Notes: generated by a model from the letters alone, not told the origin. A DNA stretch of 38,302 nucleotides from JAXIHJ01 sp034189755 (GCA_034189755.1 JAXIHJ010000008.1:1-38302); one strand, 5' to 3'. Shown: positions 16,384 through 25,997, counted from the first letter of the stretch. Translations and numbers: made by a program.

Positions 16384-17385
16384 TCATTCGCCGTACAGCC
16401 AGTCCGGCCCCAGTTCTTGACCAGTTGCACCCTTACGGACCAGGAAACGACGAATGTCCCAACACAGGTGGCATTTTCCTGCGTAGCCGGGCCGGGCGAC
16501 GAACCCGATGGCCTTTGCCTTAGCCAACAGTCCCACCGGCCCGCGATCGACCAGTGTGCCGAGGACCGGCCGCTCGGCATAGTCAGCATCCAGTCGACGC
16601 CAGACGCGATCGATGCAGCCGCCATCGGCCAAGCCTACCACAATGCCCGCACAGGTGCCGGGCATGATTCGACCGGCGCCGTCTATGTGAACGTGTCGCG
16701 ACCGCAACAATGCGTCTCTGCAAGGACTATCGGCAAAATTGACAGCCGGCTTGCATGGCAAGGTTCCGGCCAGCAGTTCTGCCGCCCTGCCATTAAGCCG
16801 TTCGCGTCCGACGGCAGCGGTTCGGGCAAATAGCACCGCTCGCTCGGCGTTACTTAGGCCGGCCGTGTCGAAACCATCTGCCAGCCAGTCCCGCCAACGG
16901 ACCTGCACACGATCGGCGCCCAACACTTCCTCGGCCAGCCGCACCGTCAGCCGGCACTGCTCAATCGGCACAAATTGTTGATGGTATGGGTCGGCCGATA
17001 TGACCAACTTGCCCATGCCGGCTGCATCCAGCGCAGCCAGCCGCTGCCTGACGACCTTCCGGTCCGTCGCCCAGAAGGCATTGGTTTCGATCTTTTCCGG
17101 CGGTCCGAGGCCTTGTCGCCCGGCAAGTCGGCACAGTTCGAGCAAGCGTGGCCAGTCGCCAAACGGCTCGCCTCCGGTCAGGTGCACCCGGCAGCCGTGA
17201 GGCGATGCCTCCGTCAATCCTCGCCACACGGCCAAGGCAAACTCCACAGTCATCTTCTGACCGCGGTCCGGGCTGCAGCACAAATAGCACGAGGCGCATC
17301 GGGCGTTGCACCAATACGTCAGGATAAGACCCGCACGAGACCAGAACTTAACCGGCATCGGCTCGGAACGTTTGCGTTGAGGCAT
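16384..17385 (-). CDS. radical SAM protein
   Basis: A 333-aa radical S-adenosylmethionine enzyme. The cluster-binding motif is C26-x3-C30-x2-C33, followed by further cysteines (YLCC, 36-37). HLTGGEPFGDW is the GGE motif. Later cysteines (LPCKPAVNFADSPC, PGTCAG and GKCHLCWD near the C-terminus) suggest an auxiliary Fe-S cluster of SPASM/twitch type. The substrate is not recognisable and no peptide precursor gene is adjacent. Translation may start at ATG 17385 or at ATG 17358 (MPVKFWSRAG); neither has a strong ribosome site. It is transcribed in the same direction as the kinase operon, 170 bases ahead of it, but the kinase has its own promoter. Confidence 0.88.
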   Translation of the reverse strand: MPQRKRSEPMPVKFWSRAGLILTYWCNARCASCYLCCSPDRGQKMTVEFALAVWRGLTEASPHGCRVHLTGGEPFGDWPRLLELCRLAGRQGLGPPEKIETNAFWATDRKVVRQRLAALDAAGMGKLVISADPYHQQFVPIEQCRLTVRLAEEVLGADRVQVRWRDWLADGFDTAGLSNAERAVLFARTAAVGRERLNGRAAELLAGTLPCKPAVNFADSPCRDALLRSRHVHIDGAGRIMPGTCAGIVVGLADGGCIDRVWRRLDADYAERPVLGTLVDRGPVGLLAKAKAIGFVARPGYAGKCHLCWDIRRFLVRKGATGQELGPDWLYGE

Positions 17386-17448
17386 GGCGTAATCTTACCA
17401 TGCCGATGCGCGTGAGAAGCTATCTCAAAAGTCGGTTTCACAACGTGG

Positions 17449-17509
17449 CACGGGCATCTTGCCCGTGGATTTCTGGGCAAGTTCACATAGGCAGGATGCC
17501 CATGTGAAC
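17449..17509. repeat. double-hairpin dispersed repeat
   Basis: Two adjacent inverted repeats: CACGGGC (17449-17455) and GCCCGTG (17461-17467) pair perfectly around ATCTT. GTTCACATAGGCA (17481-17493) and TGCCCATGTGAAC (17497-17509) pair at 12 of 13 positions around GGA. The phrase 'CACGGGCATCTTGCCCGTG' is one I recall as a dispersed intergenic repeat in Planctomycetota. It lies in the 200-base divergent gap between the radical SAM gene and sppA and could act as a bidirectional stop. Confidence 0.6.
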
Positions 17510-17561
17510 CTGAAGAATCAATCTGGATGACGTCTTCCTTCCGCCCGTTTCGGAAAAACGG

Positions 17562-17581
17562 TATAATTTATCTCACAGGAG
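17562..17581 (+). promoter_or_regulatory. -10 box and ribosome site of sppA
   Basis: A perfect TATAAT at 17562-17567 lies 20 bases before the start codon, with AGGAG at 17577-17581 six bases from ATG. No clear -35 is visible (TTCCGC at 17539-17544 is the candidate). Transcription would start almost at the ribosome site. Confidence 0.45.
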
Positions 17582-17587
17582 TTAAAC

Positions 17588-19408
17588 ATGAAGACTATCT
17601 CGATTGGAAGGTGCTTGTGTTTAGCTGCGATGGTGCTGTTCTTCGTTGCGTCGGCTGCGGCGGCGCAGACAAGCCGCGTCTCTACGAAGAAAGTTTCGTT
17701 GACCACGCAGGCAGCCGGTCGCTCTCGGATCGGTGTGATTCGTCTATCCGGCAGAGTTCTCGCCAGTCCACCGGGGTTCGTCATCTTTGGGGACATGTCC
17801 TCTGCCAATACACTTCAGTACTGGCTGCGGCGGCTGGCACGGGCACGTAATGACAAGCATCTCGCCGCTGTGGCGCTGGAGATCGATTCGCCATCAATGT
17901 CCTGGGCACAAGCGCAGGAACTTGCTGATGCGGTCCGGCGGTTGGACACCGTGAAGCCCGTTTACTCGCACGTGGTCTCCGCCGATACGGCCCAATATCT
18001 GGTCGCATCGGCCGGCCGTAAACTGGCAATGAACCCGACAGGAACAGTCATGATAACCGGCCTGGCGGCAGAACTGCTATTCTACCGCGGCACGCTGGAG
18101 AAGATCGGCGTGGAGCCGCAAATCATCCAGATCGGGCGATTCAAGGGTGCAGCCGAACCCTTCACACAGGACCAACCGTCCCAGGAGTTTCATGAGATGT
18201 ACAACTGGATCCTGGATGATTTGTACGAACAGCTTTGCGGCCAGATCGCCAGCCAGCGGAAACTCCAAATATCCGACGTCCGGAAAGCCCTGGATGCCGG
18301 CCCGCTGTCGGCAAAGCAGGCCCACCGCCGTGCGCTGGCCGATTCGCTCATTGCAAAGGCTGACTGGCGGAAGCACGTCGCACGCCGGGTCGCGCCCGGT
18401 AAGGCTGCGCCGATCTGGCTGGAAAACTACGGCCGTAAACGCAAAAGGCAAATGGACCTGTCCAATCCGTTCGCCCTTATGCAAATATTGCTCAGGGGCG
18501 CCGAGAAGGAAAAAGTCCGCGACCCGGCCATTGCAATCGTCCATGCCGACGGCGTAATCGTCGCGGGGCGAAGCAGGAACGGGCTTTTCGGCCAGCAACT
18601 TGTCGGGGCCGGGACGCTCGCCAAAACGTTCAAGCAGGTCGCAAACGACGGCCGGATCAAGGCGGTGATTTTTCGCATCAACTCCCCGGGCGGCTCGGCA
18701 CAAGCTAGCGAGCTGATATATCAGGCTGTAAAACGCTGTGCCGCGAAAAAGCCGGTCGTCGCCAGCATCTCGCAGACCGGCGCCAGCGGCGGATATTACA
18801 TCGCAGCCGGCGCACCTACCATTGTGGCCGATCCCGCCGCCATCACCGGCAGTATTGGAGTAGTGAGCGGCAAGTTCGCCTTGACCGGGCTGCTGGGCAA
18901 AATCGGTGTAACCCGGCACGAGATCACCCGCGGCAAGAACGCCGGGCTTTGGATGCTGCGCCCGTGGACGCTGCGCGAGCAGACCGTCGTCCGCAAGCTC
19001 GCCAGGCAGACATACGATACGTTCGTCCGGCGCGTGGCGACATCGCGCAAGAACAAGATCAGGAACCTCTCCGCCGTAACGCAGGGGAGGATATTCACGG
19101 CCCGGCAGGCGGCCGACAACGGACTAATCGACTCCGTCGGCGGGCTGCACCAGGCAGTGCAGATCGCCAAAAAAAAGGCGGGAATCGACAAGGCTTTTTT
19201 CATCACGCTGCCGCCGCCTCGCACGCTAATGGACATGCTGACAGGCGACTCTGATGTCTCAGTGCCCGACACGTCGCAGATGGTGCCTGCCGGTCTGCTG
19301 TCGGCGATAGCCAGGCGGACCGGAATCGCGTATCTGCTGAACCTCGCCGAATTATTAGATGCCGAAGTTGTATTGACCGCCATGCCGTACGTTTTGCGGC
19401 TGCATTGA
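17588..19408 (+). CDS. sppA: signal peptide peptidase SppA, long (tandem-domain) type
   Basis: Membrane or periplasmic S49 serine peptidase that degrades leftover signal peptides. The 606-aa protein has a signal peptide or anchor (about 1-26) and two S49 domains, as in the E. coli 67-kDa type. The catalytic lysine is K186 in GRFKGAAEPFTQDQPS, matching the YKSAVEPF site in E. coli, and the nucleophile is S400 in TGASGGYYIA. Between the domains is a basic region (RKRKRQM). A run of eight adenines within the gene near 19168 lies in KKKAG. The stop is 13 bases before the start of the cyclotransferase-amidoligase gene, so the two are probably co-transcribed. Confidence 0.93.
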   Translation: MKTISIGRCLCLAAMVLFFVASAAAAQTSRVSTKKVSLTTQAAGRSRIGVIRLSGRVLASPPGFVIFGDMSSANTLQYWLRRLARARNDKHLAAVALEIDSPSMSWAQAQELADAVRRLDTVKPVYSHVVSADTAQYLVASAGRKLAMNPTGTVMITGLAAELLFYRGTLEKIGVEPQIIQIGRFKGAAEPFTQDQPSQEFHEMYNWILDDLYEQLCGQIASQRKLQISDVRKALDAGPLSAKQAHRRALADSLIAKADWRKHVARRVAPGKAAPIWLENYGRKRKRQMDLSNPFALMQILLRGAEKEKVRDPAIAIVHADGVIVAGRSRNGLFGQQLVGAGTLAKTFKQVANDGRIKAVIFRINSPGGSAQASELIYQAVKRCAAKKPVVASISQTGASGGYYIAAGAPTIVADPAAITGSIGVVSGKFALTGLLGKIGVTRHEITRGKNAGLWMLRPWTLREQTVVRKLARQTYDTFVRRVATSRKNKIRNLSAVTQGRIFTARQAADNGLIDSVGGLHQAVQIAKKKAGIDKAFFITLPPPRTLMDMLTGDSDVSVPDTSQMVPAGLLSAIARRTGIAYLLNLAELLDAEVVLTAMPYVLRLH

Positions 19409-19421
19409 ATTGCTCAGGCCC

Positions 19422-21377
19422 ATGGCCCAGCAGAAAAAGCCATTCAACCTGTTCGTATACGGCACGCTTATGAACCCATCCGTTTTCCGGGCGGTGCTGG
19501 GACAGCGATTCGTCACGCGGCGGCGCGACACCGAAGACGGAACTCTGCTTCTTGCGCGCAGGGCCGTACTGAACGGTTATAAAAAGATCAGCCCCGATAA
19601 TACGTACCTCTACGCTGTACCGGCACGGCATGGCCGGATTCGCGGCTACCTGATCGGCCCGCTGGCGGCTGAGTGCATGACCGCCCTTCGTAAATATGAA
19701 GGCCGAAACTACTCCCGACGAACACTCCGTGTCCAAACCTCCCGTGGCGACGAAAAGGCCGTCGTCTTCATCGGCAACCTTCAGCAATTGGAGCATTCCT
19801 TCGGCTATGCGTTCCAGGACACGCTCAAACAGGAAGTCCTCCTGGGCAACAAGATCGACGCCGCCCTACTGGAAACCGAGCGAGAGCAAATTCACAGTTC
19901 GGACGAGATCGGCCGCCGTGCTATAAGTGAGTTGCGCGGCGATACAATCCGCGACCTCAGGCGTACACACTTCGACGGCGGCGGGATCAGCGACTACGCA
20001 ATACGCCACGCGCTGAAGGACACGCCGTTGCGTAACTTCAGCCGGATCGCCGAAGACCCGGAAGCCAAGGCGCTGGCTCCGCATTACCTGAGGCTCGTCG
20101 TCCGCCAGGTCATCTTCAACCAAATCGAAGAACGCATCTATCAGGATCTCCGCTATGAGTTGAACCGGATGAACCTGCCGGTGCGTTACTATGAGCGGAC
20201 AATCAGTTCGCTGGTGTCGCTTCGCATTCTGAATGCGGCCAGTTCGCTGACGGATATGCTTGTGACCGATTGTCTAAAAGACCTCTGCTTCACCAAGAAT
20301 CAACTGGTGGATTTTGTGCATTGGGCCGTGTCGGCCGCCGACGCCATCTACGACCCGGAATTGGCCCGGACGGAAATGAATTTTATTAACAGCCACACAG
20401 ACAGAGGCTACATCCCGCTCGGGGCGGAGCTGGAGTTCTCGAACATCGGGCACCAGGTTATCCGTGACCCGGACGGCAAGACCAGCCGCGACCTGCAATA
20501 CGACGGCTTCCTGTATTTCAAGGACTTCGCCCTGGACGTGCTGACCTGGCGGCTGGGCGGCCATATCGACGACCACCACGTGAAGGTCTCGGACCGGCCG
20601 AGGCGGGGATTCTTCGAAGTAGCCTTAGGCAGCCTGTCAATTGAGGCGAATTTGTCCAAACCAATCACCGACGATCCCTGGCTGCTGAATCAGTTTATCC
20701 ACGCCGCCCGGCAGTTCTATGACATCTCACCGCACAGCGTTCATATCTCGTTGCAGCTTCGCAGCCAACATCGCCCGGTAAAGAACCGCACCATGCCACT
20801 GGGCATGCTGAAGTGCCTCTTTGCACTTGCCGGCGACCTGACTCGCGGGCTGGATGGCCAAGTCCAAATCAACAGACTGGTTACCGACGAGATCGTCCGC
20901 AGCGATCCCGATACGCAGATGCTGTTTTCGGAAATCTCGCTGCGCCACAGCAGCGATGCGGAAGAATCTTTTCCAGCCGTAACGGCCAGGCCAGGCACCA
21001 GTCGGTATGTTCAGCAGTTCAAGTTCCTTCGGCTTTCGCCCGAGCTGAACTACGAGCCGTTGGTGCTGGGGCTGAAGGGCATTCAGTTGCATCTGCGACC
21101 GGGAAGCTTCCTGATGCCCTCTCAATACCACAGCAGCCGCAGGCATCGAAAACTATTCGAAGAACTGATGCAGTGGGGCGCAAACCCACAGCAGCTTGAC
21201 GAAGGGGAAATCGACGAGTTCCTCAACCATTGTCATGAAGGGCTGATGACCGAGCGCCGCGGCAAGCCCGCTCATGGCGGAGCATACATCGCCTGGGCGC
21301 TCAGCCAGCTTCGCACGGGGCTGGATGCATTCAACGACGCCGTTACACCCAAAGGTGAACCGGACGGCGGCGAGTGA
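19422..21377 (+). CDS. gamma-glutamyl cyclotransferase (AIG2-like) domain fused to a probable amidoligase-like domain
   Basis: The N-terminal ~125 residues are an AIG2/GGCT fold: FVYGTL (11-16) forms the pyroglutamate-binding loop and E93 in RKYEGRNY is the catalytic acid. These enzymes cut gamma-glutamyl amides, releasing 5-oxoproline. A helical region (about 135-325) follows. Then GAELEF (E336, E338), FFEVALGS (E399) and SPHSVHIS (H438, H441), ending in KGIQLHLRPGS, are ordered like the metal and substrate motifs of the glutamate-cysteine ligase/amidoligase fold. I infer an ATP-dependent ligase half; this is not proven by a search. ATG 19422 follows AGG; an in-frame TTG at 19410 is less likely. 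Length is 651 aa. It follows sppA by 13 bases and ends 11 bases from a convergent gene. Confidence 0.7.
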   Translation: MAQQKKPFNLFVYGTLMNPSVFRAVLGQRFVTRRRDTEDGTLLLARRAVLNGYKKISPDNTYLYAVPARHGRIRGYLIGPLAAECMTALRKYEGRNYSRRTLRVQTSRGDEKAVVFIGNLQQLEHSFGYAFQDTLKQEVLLGNKIDAALLETEREQIHSSDEIGRRAISELRGDTIRDLRRTHFDGGGISDYAIRHALKDTPLRNFSRIAEDPEAKALAPHYLRLVVRQVIFNQIEERIYQDLRYELNRMNLPVRYYERTISSLVSLRILNAASSLTDMLVTDCLKDLCFTKNQLVDFVHWAVSAADAIYDPELARTEMNFINSHTDRGYIPLGAELEFSNIGHQVIRDPDGKTSRDLQYDGFLYFKDFALDVLTWRLGGHIDDHHVKVSDRPRRGFFEVALGSLSIEANLSKPITDDPWLLNQFIHAARQFYDISPHSVHISLQLRSQHRPVKNRTMPLGMLKCLFALAGDLTRGLDGQVQINRLVTDEIVRSDPDTQMLFSEISLRHSSDAEESFPAVTARPGTSRYVQQFKFLRLSPELNYEPLVLGLKGIQLHLRPGSFLMPSQYHSSRRHRKLFEELMQWGANPQQLDEGEIDEFLNHCHEGLMTERRGKPAHGGAYIAWALSQLRTGLDAFNDAVTPKGEPDGGE

Positions 21378-21388
21378 ATCCGGGGCTG

Positions 21389-23062
21389 CTACTTGGCGGG
21401 CTTGGTTTCGGCCTCTTGCTTCTGGCCGCCCGGTCGCTTGCCAGTCAGGACAAACGTGGCATAGGATGCTATCAGCCTGTCAGAGCCGGCGTACATCACC
21501 AGATCATGGGCATAGCGTTTGGCTTCGGCATGATTGCCCACGCTGTGATGCAGAAACACCGAGACGAACGCCAGCATCGCTTCGGGTGATTTGTTACGGT
21601 CGTTCAGGCGACGATCTACCTCGGCCAGCCGGTGGTTGAAGACGCGTTCGTCCAGCATGGCCTTTACGTCCAGCTTCGTCTCCATCAAAGGCGGAAACAG
21701 CACCAAGGCCCTGCGGAACTGCATGCCGGCACTAATCGGCTCGCCGGCTGCGAACATTGATAACGCCAGACCGATCCGGGCCAGCGGGTTGGTGGAGTTG
21801 ATGGTTACGGCAAACTGATACCTGTCAGCCGCCTCGTAGTACTTGCCGTCTGCCAGCAGTTTTTCGCCCTCGGCCAGGTACATATTAAACAGGTTACGAT
21901 TCCGCCCCGCCAGGCCGTGGATTATGACCGTATTGTCCGGGGAGATTTCCACCAGGTTGGGCTGCGTTAGCGACTGGTCGCCGGAGCCTTTCAGTGGCTT
22001 CGCGGCGGCGGTGTCGGCCGGCCCAGGCCGACGGAGCGTTTCCAGCGAGGCGGCCATATCCTGTTCTTTCGGTTCTTCCGGAGCAGCAACAATGGCTGAC
22101 GGCTTTTTCTGAACGTCAGTCCCGCTTCGCACCTGCCGAAGTTGGACCAGCACGTCGAGGAAGACGTCCTGATTGGCCTGCGGCAATGCTCCTCGTTCCG
22201 TGGCGGAAGTTTTCCCGCCCGTGGTTTTAGCCGCGGACGGCGGTTCGGGCAGCGCCGAAGGCTTCTCGGAAGCGGGCTGACCGTCGAGGCTGGAGACCTC
22301 AGCCGGTTTGTAGGCCCGGGCATCCACCCCCGCCTGCACCTCCACCGTAGGCTGATCGTCCTGCTCCTGCATCTCGGCCAGTTCCCTGACCAGCAGCCTC
22401 CTGTCCTCTTCGCGTGGCACGTTGAAGGCGGCCGCTGCGCCGGGTCTAATCAGCACCGGCCCGGCTGTCTTGACCGTTCGCTGCGGGCCGGTGGCGCCGT
22501 AGCTGCCGTCGGGAATGCTTATAAGCGGCGTGCCCGTTACCGACGTCGCCTGCCCCGGCGGCCTGATTAGGACAGGCTCGTAGTCAGCCGTTGCGTCAAC
22601 GTAAAGTTTCCTCGCCATGGCGGTCGGTATAGCGCTACGGATCGGCATGTCCGTCCCCGGCGCGGCCAACCCCGAAGTTATGCCGCGAACTCCAAATGCC
22701 GTCCTGGTTCTCTCGAAGTACGGTGTGGGAGCATAGGTGCCTCCGCCCAGAACATCCTGCACGCCGACAGACTCCTGATGGAACGTCCCCAGCGACGCCG
22801 AGGGCAAAGACAGGCGGAGCTGGTTACCGGCAGCGTAGCCGACACCCCCCCGAAAGCGCCCCAGCCCGGTTACCTGCCCGGTAACGTAGAGCTGGCTGTT
22901 CAACGGCCCGCCGTAGGTCCGGGCGTTATAACCCCCGCTCCCGACCTGATAGTTGGCATCGAGGGCCCGGCCGGCCTGTGTGCGCGAGACCTGCGCCTCA
23001 GCGCCGGCGGCCAGGATACACGCCGTCATCAACACGGTAACTCGTTGGGCCAATCCGTTCAT
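21389..23062 (-). CDS. secreted TPR-containing protein of unknown function
   Basis: A 557-aa exported protein. The start at 23062 is chosen because GGAGAAAGGA lies just upstream and the next residues (MNGLAQRVTVLMTACILAAGAEA) form a signal peptide; an upstream ATG at 23200 would bury it. The first ~150 mature residues are Gly/Arg/Tyr-rich and disordered-looking (YQVGSGGYNARTYGGPLNS). The middle is Pro/Ala/Glu-rich linker. Only the C-terminal third is structured: TPR-like helices begin at YLAEGEKLLADGKYYEAADRY and continue to the end. It may be an envelope scaffold, but I do not recognise a specific function. It is divergent from glgP and convergent with the cyclotransferase-amidoligase gene. 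Confidence 0.8.
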   Translation of the reverse strand: MNGLAQRVTVLMTACILAAGAEAQVSRTQAGRALDANYQVGSGGYNARTYGGPLNSQLYVTGQVTGLGRFRGGVGYAAGNQLRLSLPSASLGTFHQESVGVQDVLGGGTYAPTPYFERTRTAFGVRGITSGLAAPGTDMPIRSAIPTAMARKLYVDATADYEPVLIRPPGQATSVTGTPLISIPDGSYGATGPQRTVKTAGPVLIRPGAAAAFNVPREEDRRLLVRELAEMQEQDDQPTVEVQAGVDARAYKPAEVSSLDGQPASEKPSALPEPPSAAKTTGGKTSATERGALPQANQDVFLDVLVQLRQVRSGTDVQKKPSAIVAAPEEPKEQDMAASLETLRRPGPADTAAAKPLKGSGDQSLTQPNLVEISPDNTVIIHGLAGRNRNLFNMYLAEGEKLLADGKYYEAADRYQFAVTINSTNPLARIGLALSMFAAGEPISAGMQFRRALVLFPPLMETKLDVKAMLDERVFNHRLAEVDRRLNDRNKSPEAMLAFVSVFLHHSVGNHAEAKRYAHDLVMYAGSDRLIASYATFVLTGKRPGGQKQEAETKPAK

Positions 23063-23180
23063 GGCGTTCCTTTCTCCGCCTGGAGCCATTTTATGAGTCG
23101 CCCAAACCGAATAAAAGTTCCCAAAATTACTTCTTCCCGCCCTAACAGCATCGGCACTTTCAGAGACTGTCCCCATAATC

Positions 23181-23186
23181 ATTATA
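23181..23186 (-). promoter_or_regulatory. possible -10 box for the secreted TPR gene
   Basis: TATAAT on the minus strand, 119 bases before the start, in the 294-base divergent gap with glgP. No good -35 is visible. The rest of the gap shows no gene; an open frame from TTG 23255 into glgP lacks family similarity. Confidence 0.3.
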
Positions 23187-23356
23187 CGGCGGCGGTGCAC
23201 GCCAACGCCCGAAAAAACCGCCGGCCGATGATAAACTGTCTGGACTGAGAAGTATTGCTGGAATATCGTACCGTCTTTGCCGATGACAGTAAGAGCGACG
23301 GTCTGTGGTTTGGTCTAAAAAGCCGCAGTCCCAAACTGAACAAGGTCAACGCACGC

Positions 23357-25954
23357 ATGCGTCCGCTACGAACATTCACCATTGAGCCGTCCATGCCGGA
23401 CGAGCTTTCACCGCTGATCGAGATTGCCTACAATCTCTGGTGGTCGTGGCACGGCGACGCACAGGACCTTTTCCGCCGGCTGGACCCGAAGGGATGGGAG
23501 GGGAGTTATCACAATCCGGTGGCCATGCTCGGCCGGATCGACCAGAAGCGGCTGGCCCAGATGGCGGCCGATGAAGGCTTTCTGGCTCACGTACACCGTG
23601 TCCATCAGGAACTCAACGATTACATGGCCAAGCCGGGCTGGTGGGCCAAGACGTACGGCTCGGCCCAAGCCTCCGAGACGCCTGAAGAAGACTCAGAGCG
23701 GGCGCCTCATGCCACGGTGGCCTACTTCTGCGCCGAATACGGTATCAGCGAATGCATGCCTATTTACTCAGGCGGCTTGGGCGTCCTGGCCGGCGATCAT
23801 CTAAAAAGCGCCTCGGACCTGGACATTCCGCTGGTCGCGGTTGGCCTGCTTTATCAGCAGGGCTACTTCCGCCAGCGTCTGAACGCCGACGGTTGGCAGC
23901 TCGAACTGTTCCCCAGGAACGATTTTCATAACATGCCGGTGCAACTGGTCCAGTCAGCCGACCACACGCCGTTGACGATTGCAGTCGAAATGCCGGGCCG
24001 CATCACCAAGGCGCAGGTCTGGCGGGCTCAGGTCGGGCGCGTAAGCCTCTACCTGCTGGATGCCAACGTCCCGGAAAATTCGCCGGAAGACCGTCACATC
24101 ACCGCACAGCTTTACGGCGGCGACCAGGAGCTGCGGATTCGCCAGGAGATAATCCTCGGCATCGGCGGCGTCCGTATGCTTAAGGCGCTGGGCATTTCGC
24201 CGAAGGCCTACCACATGAACGAAGGCCATTCGGCGTTTCTGGGCCTGGAGCGTATTCGGCTGCTGATGGCCGAATGCGGTGTTTCCTTCCACCAGGCTCG
24301 GGAGGCGGTGGTCGCCTCGAACATCTTCACCTCGCATACGCCCGTGCCGGCGGGCAACGACGCCTTCGAGCCGTGGCTGGTTGACAAGCACTTCTCGCAT
24401 TACTGGTCGCAGCTCGGCATCAGCCGCGAAGAGTTCCTCTCTATGGGCAGGCAGGAATCAAGCAACAAGGACGAGCCGATGAACCTAACCGTGCTCGCCA
24501 TGCGATTCAGCAGTTTCCGTAACGGCGTTAGCGAACTGCACGGCGACGTCAGCCGGAAGTTGTGGGCCGGCATATGGCCGGGCACCCCGAACAACGAAGT
24601 ACCCATCGGACACATCACCAACGGCGTACACACACGAAGCTGGATCAGCCACGACCTGGCCGAACTTTATGACCGCTACCTCGGCCCCGGCTGGCACGAA
24701 AAGCCTGCGGACATGAGCGTCTGGCAGGCCGCGACGCAGATTCCAGATACCGAACTGTGGCGCACTCACGAACGACGACGTGAGCGGCTTGTCGCGTTCG
24801 CCCGGGCGAGGCTTCGTTGGCAGCTTCAGCACCGCGGCGCCAGTGCGGCTGAACTGGCCGCCGCAGAGGAGGTACTCGATCCCGAAGCGATGACAATCGG
24901 CTTTGCACGCCGGTTCGCAACGTACAAGCGGGCAAGCCTGATCCTGTCGGACTTAGACCGTCTGGCCAAGCTCATGAACAACTCGAAACAGCGAGTGCAG
25001 ATTATCTTCGCCGGCAAGGCCCACCCACGCGACAATCCGGGCAAGGACCTGATTCGCCAGATTATCCATACTGCACGGCGGGAGCCTTTCCGCCAGGCGA
25101 TGGTCTTCCTGGAAGACTACGACATGAACGTAGCCAGATATATGGTTCAGGGCGTAGACGTCTGGTTGAACACGCCGCTGCGTCCGATGGAGGCATCGGG
25201 CACCAGCGGCATGAAGGTGGCTGCAAACGGCAATCTGAACGTTTCGATCCTGGACGGCTGGTGGGCCGAGGGCCACGACCCGTCGGTCGGATGGGCTATC
25301 GGCTCAGGTGAAAGCTACGATGACCTGGAATATCAAAACAGCGTCGAGAGCCAGGCCCTCTTCGACCTGCTGGAAAAGCACATCGTGCCGCTGTTCTACG
25401 ATCGCGGGCCGGACAACCTGCCTCGCAGTTGGATCGCAAAGATGCGAGCCTCGCTGGTCAAACTGGCGCCGACGTTCAACAGCAACCGCATGTTGCGACA
25501 GTACGCCGAGAAGTTCTACGCACCGGCTGAAAAGCGATGGGACGCCCTGACCTCTGAAGACCTGGATAACGCAAAAATACTCAGCGACTGGAAAGATCGC
25601 GTCCGGGAGCACTTCGACAAGCTCCGGATCGAGTCCGTTTCGGACAACATGAACAGCGGCAACGGCGCGCAGGTCGGTAAAGAAGTACGGGTTGAGGCGG
25701 CTGTCAATCTCGGCCCACTTACCCCCGACGATGTCCTGGTGGAGCTATACTACGGCGTGTTGAACGATGACGGGCAACTCAGCCGGGGCAGGCCATTGGC
25801 GATGGAACAAGTCGGCCAAAAAGACAATCGCGTAATGTATGCTGTGAATATGCCCTGCCTACGCAGCGGCCTGGCCGGCTATACCGTACGTGTCACGCCA
25901 CAACACAGCCTCCTGTCCAATTCGCTTGACATGGCAATGATCCGCTGGGCGTAA
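23357..25954 (+). CDS. glgP: alpha-glucan (glycogen) phosphorylase
   Basis: GT35 phosphorylase that releases glucose 1-phosphate from glycogen or maltodextrin, using pyridoxal phosphate. ATG 23357 gives the usual N-terminus, MRPLRTFTIEPSMPDELSPL then NLWWSW, of the archaeal/bacterial-type phosphorylases with a DUF3417 N-domain. The catalytic region holds YFCAEYGISECMPIYSGGLGVLAGDH, MNEGHSAF, and EASGTSGMK with PLP lysine K620. Length is 866 aa. The C-terminal ~130 residues (from about 735) form an extra beta-rich domain common in this subtype. An AAGG lies about 12 bases before the start. No other glycogen gene is in the window. Confidence 0.94.
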   Translation: MRPLRTFTIEPSMPDELSPLIEIAYNLWWSWHGDAQDLFRRLDPKGWEGSYHNPVAMLGRIDQKRLAQMAADEGFLAHVHRVHQELNDYMAKPGWWAKTYGSAQASETPEEDSERAPHATVAYFCAEYGISECMPIYSGGLGVLAGDHLKSASDLDIPLVAVGLLYQQGYFRQRLNADGWQLELFPRNDFHNMPVQLVQSADHTPLTIAVEMPGRITKAQVWRAQVGRVSLYLLDANVPENSPEDRHITAQLYGGDQELRIRQEIILGIGGVRMLKALGISPKAYHMNEGHSAFLGLERIRLLMAECGVSFHQAREAVVASNIFTSHTPVPAGNDAFEPWLVDKHFSHYWSQLGISREEFLSMGRQESSNKDEPMNLTVLAMRFSSFRNGVSELHGDVSRKLWAGIWPGTPNNEVPIGHITNGVHTRSWISHDLAELYDRYLGPGWHEKPADMSVWQAATQIPDTELWRTHERRRERLVAFARARLRWQLQHRGASAAELAAAEEVLDPEAMTIGFARRFATYKRASLILSDLDRLAKLMNNSKQRVQIIFAGKAHPRDNPGKDLIRQIIHTARREPFRQAMVFLEDYDMNVARYMVQGVDVWLNTPLRPMEASGTSGMKVAANGNLNVSILDGWWAEGHDPSVGWAIGSGESYDDLEYQNSVESQALFDLLEKHIVPLFYDRGPDNLPRSWIAKMRASLVKLAPTFNSNRMLRQYAEKFYAPAEKRWDALTSEDLDNAKILSDWKDRVREHFDKLRIESVSDNMNSGNGAQVGKEVRVEAAVNLGPLTPDDVLVELYYGVLNDDGQLSRGRPLAMEQVGQKDNRVMYAVNMPCLRSGLAGYTVRVTPQHSLLSNSLDMAMIRWA

Positions 25955-25969
25955 ACCCATAAATAAAAT

Positions 25970-25997
25970 TTGACTTTCCGCACAGATGCGGTACGCT
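25970..25997 (+). promoter_or_regulatory. candidate promoter of the thrS leader
   Basis: TTGACT (25970-25975), 16 bases, then TACGCT (25992-25997). The -35 matches five of six; the -10 only three of six, but its first, second and last bases are right. Transcription would begin near 26004, about 14 bases before the leader peptide start. Confidence 0.4.
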
